Shown here piece by piece: positions 11,755 to 22,572 of a stretch of DNA of 64,000 nt. The stretch comes from Dipteris shenzhenensis (taxonomy: Eukaryota > Polypodiophyta > Polypodiopsida > Gleicheniales). The notes beneath the pieces are model-generated. The model was not told where the DNA came from, searched no databases, and saw nothing but the letters and a program-made list of their open reading frames with translations. The DNA lies in the NCBI GenBank assembly GCA_047967505.1, contig CM106541.1; one strand, written 5' to 3'. Position 1 is the stretch's first letter. Every line of letters starts with the position of its first letter. The translations under genes and the position numbers were made by a program.

Positions 11755-12470
11755 CAGATAAAGTCAGTTGCATGCAACACTCGGTATCTTGACCTTATTG
11801 AGGAAATTGTTTCTTTTTTAGGACACCTTCTTTCAGAGGTTATTACATTTCAAAACCCATGACCATTTAATAGCACGGTTTCCAAAACCATCTGTCCCAT
11901 TACGTTTCGGATGCCCAAACACCCCTACCTGTCAGTTCTTACGCGATTCGGTGGAGGATTTTCAGAGTTATAGATCTCAGTGTATTCGATTTCATCTCTC
12001 TGTTATGCATTTTTCATTCTAAGGTTTTTGAAACCTTAGATTTATGCCACATGACAGTGGATAAGTGTTGACTCCCATTTCTCACTCATCAGTTGGGATT
12101 TTGGAGTTCCGGCAGAAGAGAGATATTTGCAGATTTTTTTGCTGAGTCTGATTATGCAATGGCGCCCATGTTTTGAGGCATCTCAGGTTCTATTTTCAGT
12201 AGCGGTCAACATGTTCCCACCGTGGAGGATGACTTTTATTACACATCCAATTCTTGCTCAAATCTACATATGAGTCAGAATCCATTCATTTGTTTCTTGC
12301 ATGCAACAATCAATAAATTCACCTTGTTGAGGAATTTGTTCTCTTTGAGGACATCTTATTGGGGAGGTTATTACCTTTCAAAACGCATACCATACAATAG
12401 CATCAACACATTTTAAGTGTAGGTCACATTTATTGCTTATCCGATTCTTGTTCTAATATACATACACCTC
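11755..12470. repeat. Nested direct duplications around a copia-leader copy
   Basis: A ~120-base stretch with TTGCATGCAACA, TTGAGGAA-TTGTT and GAGGTTATTAC-TTTCAAAAC occurs at about 11770-11880 and again at 12295-12410. A shorter one (TTTATT-C--ATCC-ATTCTTG) occurs at about 12234-12280 and 12427-12470. Between the first pair lies 11880-12208, a copy of the leader of copia element C. Confidence 0.5.
11880..12208 (+). repeat. Copy of the untranslated leader of copia C
   Basis: The reverse complement of 57285-57613, inside the leader of element C, matches this segment over about 329 bases with few differences. Both copies keep a perfect short hairpin (12019-12039, CTAAGG...CCTTAG). Neither similarity nor coding potential extends past the ends here. 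It is presumably a fragment of a related element, or a sequence unit shared by insertion. Confidence 0.6.
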
Positions 12471-12479
12471 CTTAATCAA

Positions 12480-12900
12480 CGCATTGCATCTTTTGCAAAT
12501 AGGTGCCCACTAATGTATGAAAAAATTGTTGAAAGTTTCAAATTTATTACCCTTGTATACATGAGTTTGAGCAAGACATAATAAAATTGGGTAAATTGAT
12601 TTGTTGGTCAGACTCAAAATAAATGTCCTTTTTTTACATCAACCATCGGGTCTAGTGGTTGTTTTGTATTTTTCCTTTGAGGCCCCTTATAATTATCTTT
12701 AAATTCTTCAATCCTATGAAACTCCTCGTTTTTATTGTCAACAACTACATGCATACAAGGGGTACCCACCTTTGGCCAAAACCTATCATGTATGCCCTCT
12801 CCACCATTGTATGGTTACCAAGCTCATAAATCATATTCTCTTAATACTGTACTCCTGGCTGGTTAAACTGTGTGAAAGATCCTTCTGGTCCCTTCAAGTG
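12480..12900. other. No recognisable feature
   Basis: AT-rich sequence between the duplications and the DUF7869-like relic. I see no conserved motif, RNA gene or long open frame. It could be the degraded continuation of the relic to the right. Confidence 0.3.
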
Positions 12901-13480
12901 TGTCCATTTTTCCTATAAGAGGATGCGATCCTTGCATCCAGCTATCATGGGTGAGTGGCCCTTCACATTAAACATTGGTATGCAATGTGGCTCTCAACTT
13001 GGCCAAACTAGATGACCATATGGATGTCTCTTCCACAGTTCAGTGCTACCTTCACGTGGTTGCCAATATAATGATCATGGATGTGATTTAAATTTCATGA
13101 TTTGGAATTACATAGGCTTTTAGTGTCACACGAAGGAATCTTTCCCATTGTATGCTCTTGAAATCAAGCCTTTTGTGACCACAAAGAAGACCCTCACATT
13201 GTCTAAAAGTATTCATGAGAGTGAAAATGTCAATGTTTGGAAACTTCTTAACCTCTCTGAAAATCTACCAAACATTGCATCAATATTGTCATATGTATGA
13301 CCAACCATTAAGAAGCCCAAGTAGATGGACTTGAAATCCCCTGAGCAACAACTAATGATAAGTATGCAAGAAAGTACCTATTCTTGTTCAGGATCACAAT
13401 TATCCAACTACAACAATAGATACTTGAGTAGTTTCTTGTAAGTATTTTCTTGACCTAAAATTCCAAGAACAAGGTCTTCA
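12900..13480 (-). pseudogene. DUF7869-like transposase-derived relic
   Basis: On the minus strand, one frame reads FKSIYLGFLMVGHTYDNIDA followed by MFGRFSERLRSF (about 13240-13345). Just upstream, across a frameshift, is NKNRYFLAYLSLVVAQG (about 13345-13400). The order DNK-R, LSLLVAxG, GFLMVGHTHxDID, then F-R-S--L is what I recall of proteins carrying the DUF7869 domain, which are abundant in plants and suspected to be transposon-derived. A stop follows about 12 residues later and no clear frame continues. It is a broken copy; the family assignment rests on motif memory only. Confidence 0.5.
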
Positions 13481-13511
13481 AATGTTCCACCCACCACTCC
13501 AAATATTGGAG

Positions 13512-13859
13512 AGTGATGGGAGAGAAGAGATGCATCATGATAACAAGAGTTGAGAACACAAGAAAAATCCAAAAGTGTGTTCTATTGATTGTGAGAGAGA
13601 AGCCTCTCATTTATAGAGTTGGAGAGAGGGTGTCCTAGATCATAGGCACCTCTTCTACATCAAAGGCAATCAGCCCTACATCATAGGGAATTCCTAAATC
13701 ATTGGCATCTCATAGGGAATTCTTAAATCATTGGCACCTCCTTAAGAGGGCACCTTCTACTGCACCATCACTTGTGTCATGGTCCTAGATAGTACTAAGT
13801 GTGCTTTAGTACTAAGTGTACTTTAGTACCAAGTGTACTTTAGTACTAAGTGTGCTTCA

Positions 13860-13909
<50 letters not shown>

Positions 13910-13970
13910 GAGTGCTACTAGATGCACACATGCACCTTAGAGCAAGCCCTTGATCACAAATATCCCAACA
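13512..13970 (-). repeat. LTR of a minus-strand copia-like element
   Basis: In minus orientation the sequence starts TGTTGGGATATTTGTGATC (ending at plus 13970) and is preceded by the purine tract TTGAGGGGGGGTA (13971-13983), the arrangement of a 3' LTR. The internal side reads MRQTLEGG, a common copia polyprotein tail. The other LTR end is uncertain; a TG on the plus strand at about 13512 gives roughly 459 bases. It contains a CA microsatellite and 17-base repeats. I found no matching second LTR. Confidence 0.45.
13790..13906. repeat. 17-base tandem repeat followed by CA microsatellite
   Basis: About four copies of TAGTACTAAGTGTACTT-like units (13790-13857) run directly into a CA run at 13859-13905. 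Both lie inside the LTR at 13512-13970. Confidence 0.8.
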
Positions 13971-13983
13971 TACCCCCCCTCAA

Positions 13984-14617
13984 GGGTTTGCCTCATGCTA
14001 TATTAAGGATACATGTAGTAAAATAGTTTCACACGCCATCTCATGGTTGTCAAGGATAAATCTATGGCTAGGATCTCATGCTATCAATGGTGCCCAAGAG
14101 TCATGGTTTACAAAAATGGGATAACCCCCCTACCCAAAATGGTTCTCTCTCTTGCATGTACAAGGATTAATCTTAGGCCTTTGTGTGGACCTAGTTTCTC
14201 ATGTATACAAGAGGTACCATGGAGGCAAACACATATCACATGGCCTTCATCATCTAGTGACCAGAGGTGATTTACAAAGACTATAAGAACTAAAGACACA
14301 ACATTCCTAAGCACATAACATTGCTTTTGGAGTACTACTCCAGGCAAAGAACCTCAAAATTGACTATATGACCAAGTGATGTTAAAAGTTCAAAGATGTT
14401 GGACTTTAGAAGTCCAATCTTTATCTTCCTCTACCACAAAATTTGTTCCTTCATTTGCTAATGCTACCACAAAAGTTGGCTGATGAAGTTCCTTTTCAAC
14501 CATATTTACCTTGACTTTCTTCTTCTCAAGCTTTGTCACTTTTCTATTAACATATCTAGGTTCTTCTTTCTTCTTTTTGTCTTTTTCTTTCACATATGAA
14601 TCATAGAATAGCAACAA
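13984..14617 (-). pseudogene. Possible copia internal debris
   Basis: Next to the LTR a minus-strand frame at 14390-14617 encodes a Lys-rich tract followed by VEKELHQPTFVVALANE. This resembles the linker between the copia gag knuckle and protease, but I see no knuckle or DSGA motif. The stretch 14043-14347 has open frames on both strands without recognisable motifs. The assignment rests mainly on position. Confidence 0.3.
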
Positions 14618-14820
14618 GAGTTAGGAATTTTTGAACAATCATACTAACTGAAAGTTTACTGAGAGAATCATCCTCAATACTCTTTCAAGCTTGCATCAAG
14701 CATCCAGTCATCACGAAAACTATCCAAAACTATAGTTTAAAAACAGAGAAAAGTGGAGACCTCAATTCAAACACCCTGAAGCAAATTCAAGAGGTCCATA
14801 CAAAATTTGTCCTGCACAGG

Positions 14821-14950
14821 ATCTTCTTTCAATAATGTATCTCTCTTCTCTTTGGTGCAAATCGGCTTGCTGAGATTATGAAGCTGCAAGATCTTCTTTC
14901 AACAACGTATCTCTCTTCTCTTTGGTGCAAACCGACTTGCTGAGATTATG
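14821..14950. repeat. Tandem duplication, period 70
   Basis: ATCTTCTTTCAATAATGTAT... at 14821-14880 recurs at 14891-14950 with about four substitutions (ATCTTCTTTCAACAACGTAT...). The spacer is AAGCTGCAAG. No coding function is apparent. Confidence 0.85.
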
Positions 14951-15502
14951 GCCTCCGCTGATCCTTTCCTTCTCCCTATGCTAGAGTACAACATCACTTG
15001 GGATGTTACCATCTTCATTCTCATCTAAGGGATGAAAGTATGGTGTGGTCTATTGGCATGAAAGCTTTGTTTTATTTCACCTTTTCCAATGATAAAGAGA
15101 GGGGAACCTAGCTGACATCTTCTATTAGACTGCTACCTCCGCGATCACCATCTAGTGGGCATTGTTGAGAAATCTTTATTATTTAATTTGAATGATGTTG
15201 CTCCTTGATTGCCATAGATTGATGTCTTTGATTTCTCCTAAGCATCAAGGTCTTTGTTGGCCTCATGTTACTCGGCCAACGTAAGTCAGATCCAAGTAAC
15301 CGGCCATGGGTGAACCAAGAGCTACCACAGAGAATTCGAGCAGTGTTATCGAGAGCATCCAAGAAGAGCCAACATATGCCACACCCTAGGCCCAATCCTT
15401 TGCAGTGGTTTTGAGAGTTTCTAGGTCCAAAATCAAAAGGCGGTTTACCAAAACTGACTTAAGTCTAGATTCCTAAATTAGTTAAGTTTGAAGTTTGCTA
15501 TA

Positions 15503-15632
15503 GAAAGGGCTCTTATTCGCCCTCTCACTGGTCTTATAATATGATTCTAGGTGAAGCCTGGAGTTTATGTACTAAGGGCTCTTACTCACCCTTTCACTGG
15601 TCTTGTAATATGAGTCCAAGTGAAGCCTTTCT
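15503..15632. repeat. Tandem duplication, period about 72
   Basis: GGGCTCTTA-TC-CCCT-TCACTGGTCTT-TAATATGA is found at about 15508-15545 and 15578-15620, each followed by GTGAAGCCT. The region 14950-16500 otherwise shows no recognisable gene. Confidence 0.7.
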
Positions 15633-16498
15633 ACTCTTTAGTGAGTGTAGTGCCTCAAGCCAATGTGGGAGTCGGTGTGTGTCTCTAGTTGTTTCATGAT
15701 CATCTTGTAGCTATGTATTTTGTAATAGGATGAGGTCTATTTTGTAATACAAGAATTGGGTTTGATATCTTGGCTATTTACTGCAAATTTGCAATGCTCG
15801 CGTTTACCTCTATGTATGGACTTTTTCTTGTCTTTATATAAAATTTCCCATGAAGCACAAAGCCCTATGATGGACCTTTTGATGTTTAACTTTTACACCC
15901 AAGCACTGAGTAGGCTCTATATATCAAGAAAACCCAGAGTGTAAGAGAGGGAGTCTTTCACCCAAGCATTGTTTGCATCCAGCCACGGTGCTCATTGGTC
16001 AACCGAGAGCGATGGGAAAATACTTCAAATGTGCTGGGAATATGAGTGGGAAATTGAGTGAATTGAGCATAGCAGTCTTAGAATTGAGTGCATAGACATC
16101 GAGAGTAGCAAGTTCATGCTGACAATTGATTAGCTACAACAGTTTCTTGGATTAGCATATTACCTATAAAAGATACCTTCGAGTGTCTGAGGACAATTTG
16201 TGGTCTTTAAAGACGAGTGTATGGGTATCAGAGTGTAGCTAGGCAACCTACATGATGCTTCAAGCTTTGACCAATGTCTAATACACACTTATAAAGGTGC
16301 CAAAGGTATGCATCTAAGAGAGAAGAACACCTGCACTGAGATGAAAGGAGTTGGAAAAACTCAGATATGGAAGGTAGAATGGAATCAAAACTAGAGATCA
16401 ATTGTCCATGGCAATGAGTGGAAGTAGCACAGCCCACATAGTGCAGAGAGTTTGAGGATGGAGAAGACTTGGCCATGCACACTATGAGGTGGCATCGA

Positions 16499-16605
16499 CA
16501 CCAACACTAGGTGTGAGCTAGAGTCCCTCAGGTTTGCATGAGACATCCCAAGTCAACACTAGGTGCGAGCCAGATCCCTGAGGTTTGCATGAGAATTCCC
16601 GAGTG
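16499..16605. repeat. Tandem duplication, period about 54
   Basis: CAACACTAGGTG-GAGC-AGA-TCCCT-AGGTTTGCATGAGA occurs twice back to back (about 16502-16545 and 16555-16600). It lies in non-coding sequence. Confidence 0.75.
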
Positions 16606-17149
16606 TATTTTCATGGGAGAGTCCTCAAGGCATTGGCATGAAGATTCAAAGAATTCATCCATACAAAGCCAAGATTTTGAGTCGTCTAACAAGTCCCTTC
16701 ATGAGCCAAGCCATGAACGTAGCCTTCAGCTTGAAAGGCATGAGCCCTAAGGCTAAACAAGCCTAGGATCTCAAATTAAGACAAAGAATACTTACCCATG
16801 CAATGGAGGTGAGGCAAAAACCAAGTTATGGATGGCATGCAAAAATCGGACTATGTGCTACAAGATTAGCTTTGGATTGGAGGCAAGTCTGTTCGGAAGC
16901 TATATTGGATCACGAGCAACCAACTATGATTGCTAGTGTCATAGTACTTGAGGAATAGGTCCAGCACATGGCAACCATGTCCACATTGACAGTTTCCATC
17001 ATGGAAGAAATGGACATCCAGCTCCAGTGGATAATTAGGCTACTAAAACGTCCTACCTAGGCTAGAATGTCACTGGACATACCAAAAGCTCTTACAGGTG
17101 TTGGACCTCGACATAGAGCAAGATGAGATGTCCATGACCGCTTGACCTT

Positions 17150-18270
17150 ATAGACCATGATCCACACTATCGAGGTACTAGTACGATTGGAGAATCTTGA
17201 GCTGATGTCTGTTAAAACAAAGGCACCACAACCTATCAAAGCTAAGTTCTATAATTTCAAGAGTGTAGATGATGAAGCTCCTTATAGCTATTTGTGGAGT
17301 TTATTAAGAGTTTTTGATATCACTAGCACCACCACCAAGGAGAAGAATATTAATTAATTTCCTTGTACTTTGGCAAAGACAACCCAACATTGGTCCAACC
17401 GATTTTCAATTGGCTATTTCATAGACTAGCAGCAAATGTCTAAGACTTTCTCAAGAGGTTTAGACAACATATTAATGAGGAGTATGTTCACACCAAGCTT
17501 AGTGATTTGAGTCTATCTAGAACTTTTCTTGCCAACGCGGGCCCTCATTAATTATATGAGCACACCACTAAATGAAAAATTACTTCGTGCTTGGTTGATT
17601 ATGAGTTGCACTCAGGTGGACTTGTGCTCCCTAGAAATTATCAATCCGTATGAAGTGTTGTTGAGCTAAGCAAGAGTGGGCCTTAAATCTTGTACCCAAG
17701 AAGAAGGACAAGAAAGTGATGAATAAGATGCCTCACCTAAGAAAGACAAGTTGAAGTCCAAGCTCAAGAAGGCCTTAAAGGAATTGGGTACCCCAGTAAA
17801 CGTGCTCCAAGCAAGAAGTGGTGTTGTTCCAAATATAATTCTGAGTGTTGGTACATCAAAAACTGCACTACAGATGTCTAGACAGAAACATAGGATACCA
17901 AGCCAAAAGATGGATGCCCACCAAATCTTGAGCAAGGCAAATGAAAATGCAGGAATAAAAAAGGAAAAAACCAAGGAGTGCCACAAATTCATGATAATTC
18001 TATGGTAAACATGACCATACCAAGGCCAAGTGCAAGCACTAATTGTAGCACATCAAGTTGCTCAAGAACAATGCCAAGAAAAGGAAAATCGACTCCAAGT
18101 GCTGAGGCCCAGTGGAGGATCTTGAGAAGGGCCCCCCTCAAGATAAAGAGCTCAATTAGGAGAAAAAACAAGTGGCAGCAAAGCTTGCCGAGGAATTCCA
18201 AGGAAAGTACCCACAAAGGACTTACCAGCATTGGATCCACATTTGGTCATACAGTCAACCAACACAAGTG
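17150..18270 (+). pseudogene. Ty3/gypsy gag relic
   Basis: The plus-strand frame starting at 17157 gives PIKAKFYNFKSVDDE, then FPCTLAKTTQHW (about 17360-17395) and further fragments. The pattern FPxTLxxxAxxW followed by SI--W and F---F is that of the Retrotrans_gag domain. Near 18005-18040 an alternate frame reads KHDHTKAKCKH, a degraded zinc knuckle similar to the HTKAKC in the minus-strand relic near 10840, so the two may belong to one family. Stops and frameshifts break it repeatedly. The 85-codon frame at 17751-18008 is Lys-rich linker. Confidence 0.55.
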
Positions 18271-18546
18271 AAGCCTCGATGGGAAAGTCTTAAATTGAGC
18301 CAAGTACCATCAAGTACTTGAGTTTAGAGATGATCCAAGCATGGGGAAACCTTTCGCCATATGAATATTAATATCACGATGCTTGAGTTATTGAAGCCTT
18401 CCCCATATTGTCAAGAGTTCTTCTTGCAACATCTTCAAGCCAAGGAGGAATCACCCCTAATCTTAGATTCTCTTATTACCACTCTATTCATTATTATACC
18501 AATAATGGATGACAAAGTTCTAGTCATCATTGTCAAAATCTGAAAG

Positions 18547-18694
18547 CTCTCTCTCTCTCTATCTGTCTCTGTCTCTCTTTGTCTCTCTCTCTCTCACTCC
18601 CCCTTTCTCCCCCTCTCTCTCCCTCTCTCTCGCTCTCCCTCGCTCTCCCTCTCTCTCTCTCTCTCTCTCTCCCTCCCTCCCTCCCTCCCTCCCT

Positions 18695-18757
<63 letters not shown>
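18547..18757. repeat. CT/CCCT microsatellite
   Basis: About 210 bases of CT repeats with CCCTCCCT blocks in the middle (18670-18700). The long Ser/Leu frames on the plus strand and Arg/Glu frames on the minus strand are products of the repeat. Confidence 0.95.
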
Positions 18758-18760
<3 letters not shown>

Positions 18761-20690
18761 ACCATGTTTCTACTAACCATTATACACTTGCATTTGGTAA
18801 AACATAACTGTCTATATGGGGATGGCCCAAGGATGAAAAGTGTTGGTAAGTTCACGTTCTTCTTGATGCACCATCAAATTTTGTTGTTGAAAGTTGTCGA
18901 AACAGTTTTTTGCAATTTTGAGAAGGAATGTCATGTTGATATATTTAGTGTCCCAACCCTTCTATGGTTGACTATATTTATTGGGAGAATAAGCAACTAT
19001 AAAATGTTTATTTAAACTTCCATATGCTACTGAGACCTTTAACAAATTTGAGAAGTGCAGACCAGTTTGAATGGAATTTGGAATGTCAAGTTATTTTTTA
19101 TGCTTTGATTAGCTATATATAGTATATACATCTATATACAATAATGACGATTGGCTACTAGGCAAGGAACTTTTATAGGCAAGTTACCAAGTCCACAGTG
19201 CTAGTGTGATGTGTCAGGGTTTATGCCCTTGAACGCCAAGTGCACCATATAATACTTTTTTTGGCATTGTTGTTGAGGAATGCAAGGTGGCTTGGTTTAA
19301 AACATCAAGAGATAATGTTTTGCATAATTCCATTTCTTGTGAATCATCAAATAGGAACTACCTTAGGATCACAAAGAAAAAGACTAAGAAGACCACGTCA
19401 AATAAGCCTATTGTGTTGACTAAGCATTTGTACTATGAATCTGCTAGAGCCTTGGGATTTTATGAGTTGTTGAGTACTTGTATGCATTTTATATGACTAC
19501 TAGTTGTCAGGTCTTAACTTTAGGTAGAATTTGAAGGATTGTTTATCCAATATATGGGTGAGGAATGAGTATTTACCATTATCATAAAATGTAGATAACT
19601 CAAGAGAAGCCTAAACCCTTGGAGCCAGTTCAAGATGGTGAGGATCAGGTTGAGTCCAAATAAGAAAGAGCAAGAAGATGTCATTTAAAACTAGCTAAGG
19701 TGCCTTAGATCCCACACTCATAAAAGTCATGCACAAGAAAGTTAAGTGCATGAACAAGACTTACAACTAGGTGAAGTAGTTCCAAATCTAGAACCAAAAC
19801 TAATCTATATAGCTATTGAGATCCCTCAACTTAGTACCACCTTTTGCAATCAGCCATGCCTAATAATCATTCTATCATTTGTCATAGTTTTTTAAAGGGG
19901 ATATATTAGGTTTAATTCAGTGGCATTGGCCAATAATTAGGGTACAAATGCATAGGATTTTAGGAGTTTCCTAGCTAACTTTGATAGGTATGTTCAGCCT
20001 GGGGCAAGTCACTTTGCAACTTGTGACGCTCTAAGAACATATTTCTTGAAGATTTTTGAACATTTGGATATATTGATCAAGTTAAGGAGGAGTAATTCTA
20101 CCTTGCCATGAAGCCTCATGAAGCTATATAGATCTAAGCTAGCATATTGAAAAAAATCATTGGAAAGAAGATGGCACCAACAGCTCAAGATGAACAAGTG
20201 AGGTGGTCTGTGAAAGGTTTACCAATGGATGTGGGTTTCCACATAAGAATGCAACAACCCACCACTATAGATGCTTCTACAAAAATAGCAGGTAACTAGG
20301 ATATTGCTAAAATGGGAGTCCAACATGGTACGAACAATTTGCCTCATATGGTAATGGCCCAAAATCCCGTGTGGGATCCTTGGTTACCTTACAAAGTGGC
20401 TACCCACGTATCTCAATTCCAAATGACTCAAGCTGTTGTATGACGTCCTATGTCACACCAACAGATGCTATCTTATGCTCAGCAATTTATGGCAACTCAA
20501 CCAATGAGTCAACCATCTATTGAAGATTTATCAACCCATGGTAGCTAGGATGTGATGCAGGGATGTAATTCCTAATGCTATACCAGCTAGTCTTGAGTTG
20601 AGGCTAGAAAAGAGTCGCTTGATGCTATGATTAGGAAAACGAATGGCATGCAGCTAACTTGGATAAAAGCCAAGACCGCAAATATCCTTC
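18758..20690. other. No recognisable gene
   Basis: This ~1.9-kb AT-rich stretch has short open frames only (19287-19496 plus, 20009-20197 minus) without motifs. Given the gag-like sequence on either side on the plus strand, it may be a degraded part of the same gypsy relic, but I cannot show it. Confidence 0.3.
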
Positions 20691-22450
20691 TAAGGAGAAA
20701 TGTAGTAATGTTTTGGTGGTTATATGCAAAGGTTATGGGCATTACTAGAATCAATGTCCCACTCCCAAGGAGATGGTTCAGTCAGGCAGCCAAAGGATAG
20801 GTACCATTTGTCATATCAAATATTTGGGACCCAAGATGATTGGACACACAAAGTCAACGTGTTACATTACTGTCCCCCAATCACCCATCCAATTTGTGGT
20901 TAAGGCCATGCAAACTTTTTCCTATACAAGTGATGACTTATAAGCAACCCTCTAATGAGTATAGACTTCTACTGCTAAATCCATCACCTAAGTCGAGTGC
21001 AAGACCCTAGCAAGCTCTAGGTCACACAAGATCTGTTATCATTTGTCAGGAGCTAGGTCACACAATTAAGACTTGTCCTAATGGCAAAAAGCCAGTAGAA
21101 GACATTCCACTATGCAGAGTGTGCCATGGTCAAGAGCATGTTGCATAAGATTGTCCCCCGAGGATAATGCAAAGATCAAGTCTAGTAGGGAAGAACTCGG
21201 TTTCTAAACTACTCCATGTGATTGTATTAGAATTTCTTTATCATCCGATAGATCATAGGCTTCTATTGATTTTCTTCAACCTAATACCCTTCAAAAATTT
21301 TGACGAGGGTAATGCATCTTAGCGATCTTAGATTGGTTGGTCTTTATCATTTACTACCCCTTTCTCCTTGTTTTGCATTTGAGGGTCCTTGGAGGTTTCT
21401 CAAACCTCTTGAAATGGAACCTTATTTTGCACAATAGATGGTGGAACAAAAGTAGCATGTGGTCGAAGAACCATTCTAATGCCTCACAATTATCTAATAC
21501 CTCACCACTATCTGATTCTTCTGACAGGGAAATATCGAGTTCCTCTTCAAGTTTTGTTAGTACTTATCTTGAACGAGTAGCCACTCTACGAAGGGAAGCT
21601 TTGCATCCATAGCCCTAGACCATGAAATAAAATATCAATTGGCTGCAGTTCTTAACCCTTTCTCTTCAATGTCAGTGAGTATTGGCTTCATCTTTGGTTT
21701 AAACAAGGGAAACATAACCTCAGTCTGTTGACAGTGTTACCTCATGTGGTGGATATAAGGGCTCCAACAATAGAGGAAGAAATTGAAGGATATCCTAGTA
21801 GAGTGCTCCTTCATGGAGGATTTGGCACTAAAATTATGACCTATGAGACTACGCAGATGATTACCCTAACATGTTTAGAACCTTTTTCCTTTGTCATTAC
21901 CCATTGGGAGTTCTACCAGGTCGCAGCCTGTCTTGGACGGTCAAGAAGATTTGTCCTATGTAGTACAGCAGGGAAGGCCTCGTAGATTTAAGTCGGTTGA
22001 AACTAAAAATAAATTAGCACAAAGTCCTTCGACAACACCAAGGTTTGGGTTCATCAACTTAAGCCTTAGGAAAATTTTCGTACGGTGAGAGCGCCTAACA
22101 AGAATGGCGAAACCAAGGTTTGTGTGGATACATGTAAACCAATCGTTATTTAACCTGAGAAGAGTAAAGAGGTGGAGGTTTTTATACAGACCAATTACCC
22201 ATTATAAGGGGGACAAGGGCTTAACATGGTGGAATTAGAACCCACTGAACCAATTGACGAGGATCAAAAACCTATGGCATTGGTAGATTTGCCGAGTATG
22301 ACCATGAGTGTTGATGAATCTCTCAGGTGGTATATCCAAATAGGAGGTCACGTTTGTCCTTCCAGTGCAGTGGCTTGTAAGTGAGTTGCATATGGAGCTG
22401 AGACACTTGATACACTTGCACAAGCCCTCCACTTGACGTCGCTATAGCAT
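20690..22450 (+). pseudogene. gypsy-type triple zinc-knuckle relic and downstream debris
   Basis: Three knuckle-like motifs follow each other on the plus strand: C-K-G-Y-G-H-Y-stop-N-Q-C at about 20726-20757; CQELGHTIKTC at about 21039-21071, where one extra T separates it from its first Cys; and CRVCHGQEHVA-stop-DC at about 21116-21154. Several knuckles in a row suit a gypsy gag. Downstream (21700-22450) scattered fragments such as MVELEPTEPIDED occur in broken frames; I cannot assign them to protease or RT. Confidence 0.45.
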
Positions 22451-22572
22451 TGGCTAAAAATTGTGAGTCCGCCCAACTTCAATTGTGTCCTGCAGCTCAG
22501 CAACAACAAACTATCCATGGGTAGTGGTGTCCGGACAATGCAACTTTCACAAAAAAAAAAAGCACAATGCCC

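Noticed and set aside
18530-19015. 161-codon open frame, Ser/Leu-rich
   Set aside because: It is created by the CT microsatellite; the opposite strand gives an equally long Arg/Glu frame. The non-repeat tail has no motif.
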